Shown: in pieces, positions 58,076-64,000 of the stretch | Position numbering within the stretch: position 1 is the first letter of the stretch | Layout: the number at the start of each line of letters is the position of its first letter | Origin: Fomitopsis serialis | Taxonomy: Eukaryota > Basidiomycota > Agaricomycetes > Polyporales > Fomitopsidaceae | Assembly: GCF_022376445.1 (NCBI RefSeq) | Contig: NW_025954966.1 | Coordinates: forward strand, 310,001-374,000 | Direction: 5' to 3' | DNA length: 64,000 nt | The notes under the pieces: generated by a model | Seen by the model: the letters and a program-made list of their open reading frames with translations, nothing else | Database searches by the model: none | What the model was told of the DNA's origin: nothing | Program-made: the position numbers and the translations under genes

Positions 58076-58421
58076 TTAACTCACTTTACCCGGCGTAGTC
58101 TGTACTCGGTAGCTGACTTACTCGTAGTGAGACTTATTCGTAGCAATCATACACTTACTGTAGCTGGCTTACTCGAGCCGCGGCGATCATACACTTAGCA
58201 CTACTGACTTACTCCGAGTTGATACACTTACACCTTGCTGAATTACGCATTGATCGTACACTTACAGTCGACTTGCCAGCGGCTGCATCATAGGGTGCGT
58301 CCGACAGGTGCTTGCCCACTGTTAATCCGATCTCTGATGGTGCCGCAGCTTTCACTGGCAGACAACGAACCCCAGCATCCTCCGAGTCCTTCAGGCTTGC
58401 CCTTCCGTTTTGCCGACCAGT

Positions 58422-60448
58422 ATGGATCACAACACCCGCGGAATCGATTCTTCTCGGGACCAGCAGCTCTTGAACGAGTTTCGTCTGCGGTATCATCAGT
58501 ATGTGCGGAATGTTGAAGATATCACGGTGACTTCGTCCGACCCTACTGTCATTGCTCGTCTTGGCGATGACATTATGCAATTCAGCCAGCTTGTTGAACA
58601 GGTAAGCCTTCTTATACCTAACATACTGCAAGCTGACGATTACCTTGATCTTTCTCCAGAATGCCAGTGTATTCGATGCTTCGGAGCTTACGATCATGCG
58701 GGATAGTCTTGGACTCCTTCGTCATGATGTCCACCTCCTCCACAGTGACAGCCTCGATCAATCTCATCATGGCAGGCCTGTCATCCTCACCCAGGTCCAT
58801 GGTGGTGGGCGTGGCCGACCAAGGCTTGTCATCGACCCGACGTGGCTCCGCTGGGCATATGGCCACAAGTCTATCGCGGATATAGCGCGTTTTTTAAACA
58901 TACACCGATCTACTGTACGAGCTGCTCTCATTGAGTATGGCATCAGCGAGTGCCGGTCTGATCCATTCGCTGGACGCGAAGGTGAACCGAGCTACGACGA
59001 TGGCAGGAGCAGTATGGAAGAGGTGGAGAACAACCCAGGCGATGGCACACATGATGGATATGCTTCCGAATCTTCGGATGAGCATAACCAGGACTCCGAG
59101 ACCAGGTATGCAAGTCTTTGCCGAGAGATACAGAGGAATCACGACTTCTTTCAGGGTTTCCGAGGCAGACAATCTGGCTGCAGATACTAGCTCCCGGGTC
59201 ACCTCCTATACCCGACCTCTCACCGACATCAGTGACGACGACCTTGACACCGCTGTCCGGGAGCTCCGGGTACATTACCGCCGCGCCGGGGCTACCATGA
59301 TGGTTGGCTTTTTGCGGGGGACTCTGGGCATCCATGTCTCGAAAGCGCGGGTGAGGCAATCCCTGCTTCGAATCGACCCTGTGCGGCGCGTGTTCGATCG
59401 CATCCGCATTGAACGCCGCAAGTACCAGGTAGCTGGTCCGAACGCTCTCTGGCACCATGACGGCCAACATGGTATGTCTGTTTCGGTGTAGGTCGCAGCG
59501 ATTGCCTTCTGACGCACGCGGTGCAGGTCTTATTCGCTGGCGCATCGTCATACATGGATTCATTGATGGCTACTCAAGGCTTATTGTGGGTCTGCGCGCG
59601 AGCAACAACAACCGAGGCTCAACTGTTCTTGATGTCTTTCTCAACGCCTGCCGAGTTTTTGGAGTACCGTCTCGTCTTCGTGGAGACCATGGCACGGAGA
59701 ACATCGAGACAGCATGCTGGATGGACGATCATGTAGGGGCTGGAAGAGGCTCGTACATCTGGGGGCGGTGGGCCTATTCATGTGCCTCTACTACACACTG
59801 TACTTATTCTCGTCGCTTGCATACAGGAGCATCCACAATGTTCGAATCGAGCGCCTATGGGTCGATGTCACAGCGCAAGTAACATCAAAATGGGCCGACT
59901 TCTTCACGGACCTCGAGCTCCGCCATGGGCTGAACATCAACAACATCGACCACATTCACCTCCTGCACTATCTCTTCCTACCCCTGATCAACACAGAACT
60001 GCTGTATTTCGTCTCAGGCTGGAACCACCACACTATTTCTGGTGTAAATCGTACACCTTCCGATATGTTCGGTTGGGACATGTATGTCCACGGTATCCGT
60101 GGTGGCCAACTTCCTCCACATCAGCAGCTGTTGACAGACGAAGAACTCGAGTATTATGGGGTCGACTTCGAGGGTCTCGGAGAGGATGCCCTATTGGGCT
60201 CTCGCGAGGCGAACAACCCAGAAGACGAAGGTGTCTCATCATTTCTAGGCCGCATACCACCTGCCGAGCGCCTTAACACCATCGCAGTTGAGACTGGCGA
60301 CACGAACTGGCCAGAGGAGCTGATTCAGGGTTTGCAGGGCCTGAAGTATGCAGTGCAAGGCCGCGCAGACGACGAGTCCCTGACTGGATTATGGACAGCT
60401 TCTCTCGTCCTCATGTGTACTTACTTTGGTGATGTTATGACGAATTGA
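58422..60448 (+). CDS. Integrase-core (rve/DDE) domain protein, 601 aa
   Basis: Five exons: 58422-58601, 58660-59105, 59155-59471, 59527-59767, 59827-60448; every intron is GT/AG and all phases match, with no stop. After a helical N-terminus comes an HTH-like stretch HKSIADIARFLNIHRSTVRA, an acidic linker, then the catalytic core: LWHHDGQHGLIRWRIVIHGF (first Asp), VPSRLRGDHGTEN (second Asp) and SIHNVRIERLWVDVTAQV (Glu about 36-37 residues later). The C-terminal half has FFTDLELRHGLNINNIDHIH and NRTPSDMFGWDMYVHG. It is the agaricomycete integrase-core family related to retroviral/Ginger-type integrases. I find no terminal repeats or LTRs around it, which favours a domesticated or solitary gene over an active element. 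Confidence 0.88.
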
Positions 60449-61484
60449 AAACAACTACCATACAGAATGCAGGCTAAGAGGCCAATGGAAAGGCAAAACC
60501 ATGCCACTACGAAGACAAGGCAAGTACAATGCTAACATAGACTGGTGCGCGCAAACACGCACCCTGTCCCTGTATCTCCCTCCTTCACACTCTCGCCCTC
60601 ATCCGCGCCATGGCACACCCGACTTGCATCTCCTCTTTGATCTATCATGCCGTGTTCGTGGCACTCTACCCGCTGCCTAACTTCACCTTTGCTGGTCCTC
60701 CGACACGCGCCTTCGCTCTCACCGAAACATGCCGTGCACCCGGCAGCGCCCATTCTGTCTACCACTGCCCATTCTCCCTTTCCTCTGCGCACAGCCGAAA
60801 TTCTGCATCTGCACGCCCGCCCGGTCTCGTCTTCTCCATGCGTGCCCTCTCGCACACCGCACCCGCTCTACTTCACTCGCTCTGAGCATGCGCACTTGGC
60901 CTTGTGCGGGACCCGCCGCGCCGGCGCCCGCCCGCCTCTCGTTCACCTCGCTAACGCATCCTGCACCGCCAAACCCGCCGACTGCCGCCTCTCCGACCTC
61001 ACGCAGCGTCGCATGTTTCGCACTCTTGTCCAGCGCCCCGGCCCCCGAACCGCCCTCCTGTGTGCGTATAGCCACCCTGGCCCCGCGCTCGTCCGCCCCG
61101 CACTCACCTGCCCTGCGCGAGCCTACGCGCCGCCATGGATTCTACCATCTGCCTCCCGCGGGCCGGCCACGCATCTGGCATCGTTAATATCTCGTCCTTC
61201 GACGCCCGCGCAGTCTCCCTCGCCCTGTTCACCCTCGCCCTCACCTTCTCCTGCACCAACTCGAACGACCATCCACCCATCTGCCTCAGTTCCATCGCCC
61301 GCGCACGAGCACGTCTTGCGCGACCGCACGCGCCACGGCGGTGTATCCGAGGCCGAGAATCTCCGCGAGCGAGCCCGCGCCGCATCAGGCGCTCAGCGCA
61401 AACATCGTGCCGCCTCCGCACGCAGCAGCCTTGCCCTTCCCGCCGTCCGCAGCGTAACGCGCATGCGAGGAGACCATCGCCAGA
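60449..61484. other. pyrimidine-rich/GC-rich interval
   Basis: Strongly CT- and GC-rich plus strand with long overlapping frames on both strands whose translations are low-complexity. No splice-supported gene seen. It may contain the 3' end of the minus-strand gene to the right. Confidence 0.4.
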
Positions 61485-63472
61485 CTAGACTTGCCGTTGT
61501 CGTGTGCAGCTGACGTCGCGGGCGCCGAACGGAGCATCAAGTCCGCGGTACCCTTGGACTTGCCTGGCCAGGTGATCAATTCGCAGCCGCAGGCGCATTC
61601 GGACGGCGCATCTACGGAGGTGACGGGGTCCGCCTGGTGGGAAGATGGCGTGGCCGCCGGCTGACTGCTCGAGGTGGAAGCAACAAGTGGCGCAGGGAGC
61701 ACGGCCACGGCGAAATCCTTCAGAGACGACCGAACGAGTCCCGATGCCGCCGGGTTCAGACTCAGTTGCGGGGTTGAATGGTTGATGGACACGCTGACCG
61801 GCGGGAAGGCGAATGTGGGCGTCGCCTGTTGAGGCTGCGAGGATACGACTGTGATGAGGGGTGGAGGAGCCCTTGATCGCGTAGCCGAGGACGGCGGACA
61901 GAATCGCGAGACTGACAATGGGTGTGGGCACCGGCGTCAGCTGGAAGAGTATTTTCCATGACGTGCATCGTGAAAGCATGCTTCGAAGCGATCCGTTGCG
62001 TGAAGCGGGGAGATTGCTGCACCTCTCCTGCAAACAGCGGGTGCAAGGCGCGAGCAAGCTGCTCGGGTGCGACGCGTTTACATCGACGACAGAGGACGAG
62101 CAACGAGACGCTGGCACAACCTTGCACTGTGAGATGTTGAATGTATCCCATTGCTGCTCGGCGCCGAGGAGTACCGGGGTGAACGAGGATGGCTGGTTGT
62201 CCCGAGCGAAGCTGATGGATGGAGACCGCACGTCGCTTGTTGGTAGTCGGGTACGGGTCGTATCGATCATCCGCTGAACGTAACACCAGTTATGAATGAT
62301 AGAGCAAACTCTTAGGCGCAGCGCCCTCTTCCGCTTGCTCGTCCTAATGGCACTTGGCGTTGGAGGTGGAGTATACCGCCGTGAGGATGCAGCGGGAGAG
62401 CCGACCGCAGATGATGGCTGTCTCACTCCAGTGTCAGTCCAAGGATCAGGGAGACAACAAAGTGATGGAACATACGACATCGACATCCATCGCTGGACTA
62501 TCCAGCATGCTCATGTCCTCCCCCTCCCCATTCACACTCGCAGCGGGTGTCAATAGGATCCACGAACAAGGACGGCGCTGCTTCCTCTAGTTCACTGTCG
62601 CCGCTCGGCGTATCCGGCCTGCGAGGTTCCTCAGTGCCTGCCTCCTCGGGATACCTGCCCTGATCTGGCGGCGGACGCTGCACTCGGTGTGGCGAAGGTA
62701 GCTCGCAGAATGATGCGACGAGCCGCTGGAACTGCGCTTCCGATCGCATTTCGTCTTCTGGCGCTCACCTGCACTGCGCGCCGGCAGCCTCAGGCGCTGG
62801 ATGATGCTTGAACTCGGCCGCGCGCATAGCCGTCGCGGTGGGCAAGTCGTGCTTGCGCATACGCTCGCGCCGCCGCCGAAGGATCGTCTGAAGTGTCCAT
62901 ATCCATACCCATATCGCCGCGCGAGGGGGGCAGGAGGGCCTTGGCTGCGGCACGCACGAGCTCAGCCAGCTTGGCTTCTGCGCTCCGGGCGGCGCGTTCA
63001 GCAGGCAGCGCACGGCGGCGGACGGCGCGCAGCTGGAGGAACTCGTCAACTTCGAGGTTGGTTGACGCCGGGCCCAGCTGGAGGTCGAGGAACTGGAGAT
63101 CGTCGCCGTCTGGCGGCGGAGAGGATCTCTGACGATCGTTGCGAGGAGTCGTCCGGTAAGGGATCGAGTGGAAGGGTTGGTGAAGAGGGCGAAGGTGGAC
63201 ATTCAGTCGGTGCATCCGCACTGGGAGATGCGAGTAGCTGACGAGGCGGACGTGGAATAGGGGTAACACACAAGGGGTCATTTGTATGAATTCCGAAGGT
63301 CCGAGTATGCGGCGGAGGATAGCAATGTGGACCAAGGGTCGCCTTCAGGTGATATTGCAGTGTCGCAGAACGAGCTATCGGAGTCGCCGCCTCGGCAGAA
63401 GTAAAGCCAACGGGGGTCGTGGCGAGTCCAGTGGTGGAGGATCCCCGTCGGTGTCCATTAAGGGTCATGCAG
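61485..63472 (-). CDS. Proline-rich putative regulatory protein, model unresolved
   Basis: Several minus-strand pieces look protein-like but I could not join them with certainty. From the 5' side: MTLNGHRRGSSTTGLATTPV (near 63468), DLQFLDLQLGPASTNLEVDE to LPAERAARSAEAKLAELVRA (about 63110-62940), MRSEAQFQRLVASFCELPSP (near 62750), PSAIRTSKRKRAL (nuclear-type basic patch, near 62340), ADDRYDPYPTTNKRRAVS (near 62270) followed one frame away by PSISFARDN, and a Ser/Thr/Pro-rich C-terminal part to about 61490. Missing one C near 62,220 would explain the last shift. Basic patches and disorder suggest a nuclear regulator, but no DNA-binding domain is visible. Unknown. Confidence 0.35.
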
Positions 63473-63492
63473 AATCTTGCAATGCAGCAGCT

Positions 63493-64000
63493 CTAGGTGC
63501 ACGCTGAGCGGGGAGCGTAGCGCCCAGAAAGCGCCAGCTCGATCTTCGTGGATCCGCCGCCAGGCTCTTCCGGGAGGCTCGGAAGGCTACCTAGGCTGGA
63601 TTTGTCCTGCGGGAGACATTCCTCGAAGCCGGAATCACGACGCGCCGGCAGCCTGAGTATGCGGGGAGGCCGCGGCCAGACCCGGAGGGACCGCATTCAA
63701 GTCAATCCACGAGCCTTCGAAACTCCATCCCCGCAAGGTGGCATGATGCACCATCCAAACACAACGGTGCGACGAGGCGGCTCTTGACTTGCTCTGGATC
63801 TCAGCCACCTTCGCCCGGGGTGCGGCAGCGTTGGTGCGGCCACCGCCAGCAAGCTCGGCGCGGCATCCAGCCTCCAGGGCGGCGCCGACGAAAGCAGCCT
63901 TGGCGGGAGTGGGCGCGAGACCAGCCGGCACGATTGGCGGCTTGCGGAGGCACGAGAGCGACGCACCGAGGCGGATTTTGTTGCGGCTGCAGGAAGGTCA
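63493..64000 (-). other. edge interval with open minus-strand frames
   Basis: Minus-strand frames run into the right edge; the most protein-like reads GLAPTPAKAAFVGAALEAGC, AELAGGGRTNAAAPRAKVAE (about 63925-63800). Could be the end of a neighbouring gene. Too little to assign. Confidence 0.25.

Noticed and set aside
57778..58215. CRISPR array
   Set aside because: Direct 21-bp tandem units without unique spacers in a eukaryotic genome; it is a minisatellite.
60647..61513. 288-codon frame
   Set aside because: Pro/Ala/Arg/Ser-rich translation in CT-rich DNA with competing frames; no splice or domain support.

Overview
The window is nuclear DNA of a filamentous basidiomycete, most likely an agaricomycete. 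Supporting signs are dense genes broken by many 50-75 bp GT/AG introns, a CLP1-like clamp-cell regulator, a FHA protein of basidiomycete type, an expanded TKL-type kinase, fungal sesquiterpene synthases (STS), an agaricomycete-type integrase-core protein and Tc1/mariner-like DNA transposons. A eukaryotic tRNA-Gly(GCC) with internal A and B boxes is present.

Left part (1-17.6 kb), mostly ordinary: the 3' portion of a Crinkler-like NTPase/PD-(D/E)XK protein (1-2405, +), a six-exon FHA protein (6924-2751, -), tRNA-Gly (7176-7246, +), a CLP1-like gene (9119-7899, -), a TKL kinase (13807-11750, -), the SEC11 signal peptidase subunit (15106-15960, +) and the start of a ten-exon purine-cytosine permease (16665-18877, +).

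Middle part (about 17,649-52,377) is an imperfect direct tandem duplication of about 18 kb. Each unit carries, in order: permease 3' exons, a divergent nuclear ORFan (-), a small two-exon protein 'alpha' (-), an STS (+), a second small protein 'beta' (-), a unit-specific cargo gene, and a bHLH factor (-). Copy 1 (17,649-35,802) has its STS cut off by two adjacent TIR elements and carries a PD-(D/E)XK-like gene as cargo. Copy 2 (35,803-52,377) has an intact STS, a 3.06-kb autonomous Tc1/mariner-like transposon and a kinase-like cargo gene. The ends of the units are nearly identical and the core is strongly diverged, as expected of a highly polymorphic locus, of two haplotypes joined in assembly, or of an old duplication partly homogenised by conversion.

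Right part (52.4-64 kb): a third STS (-), a second PD-(D/E)XK-like paralog (-), a 21-bp minisatellite, an intact integrase-core protein (+), and a poorly resolved minus-strand proline-rich gene reaching the window edge. Several genes carry single-base indels in homopolymers, so some apparent pseudogenes may be sequence errors. Exon boundaries given below come from reading GT/AG sites and frame continuity by eye; no alignment or RNA evidence was available.
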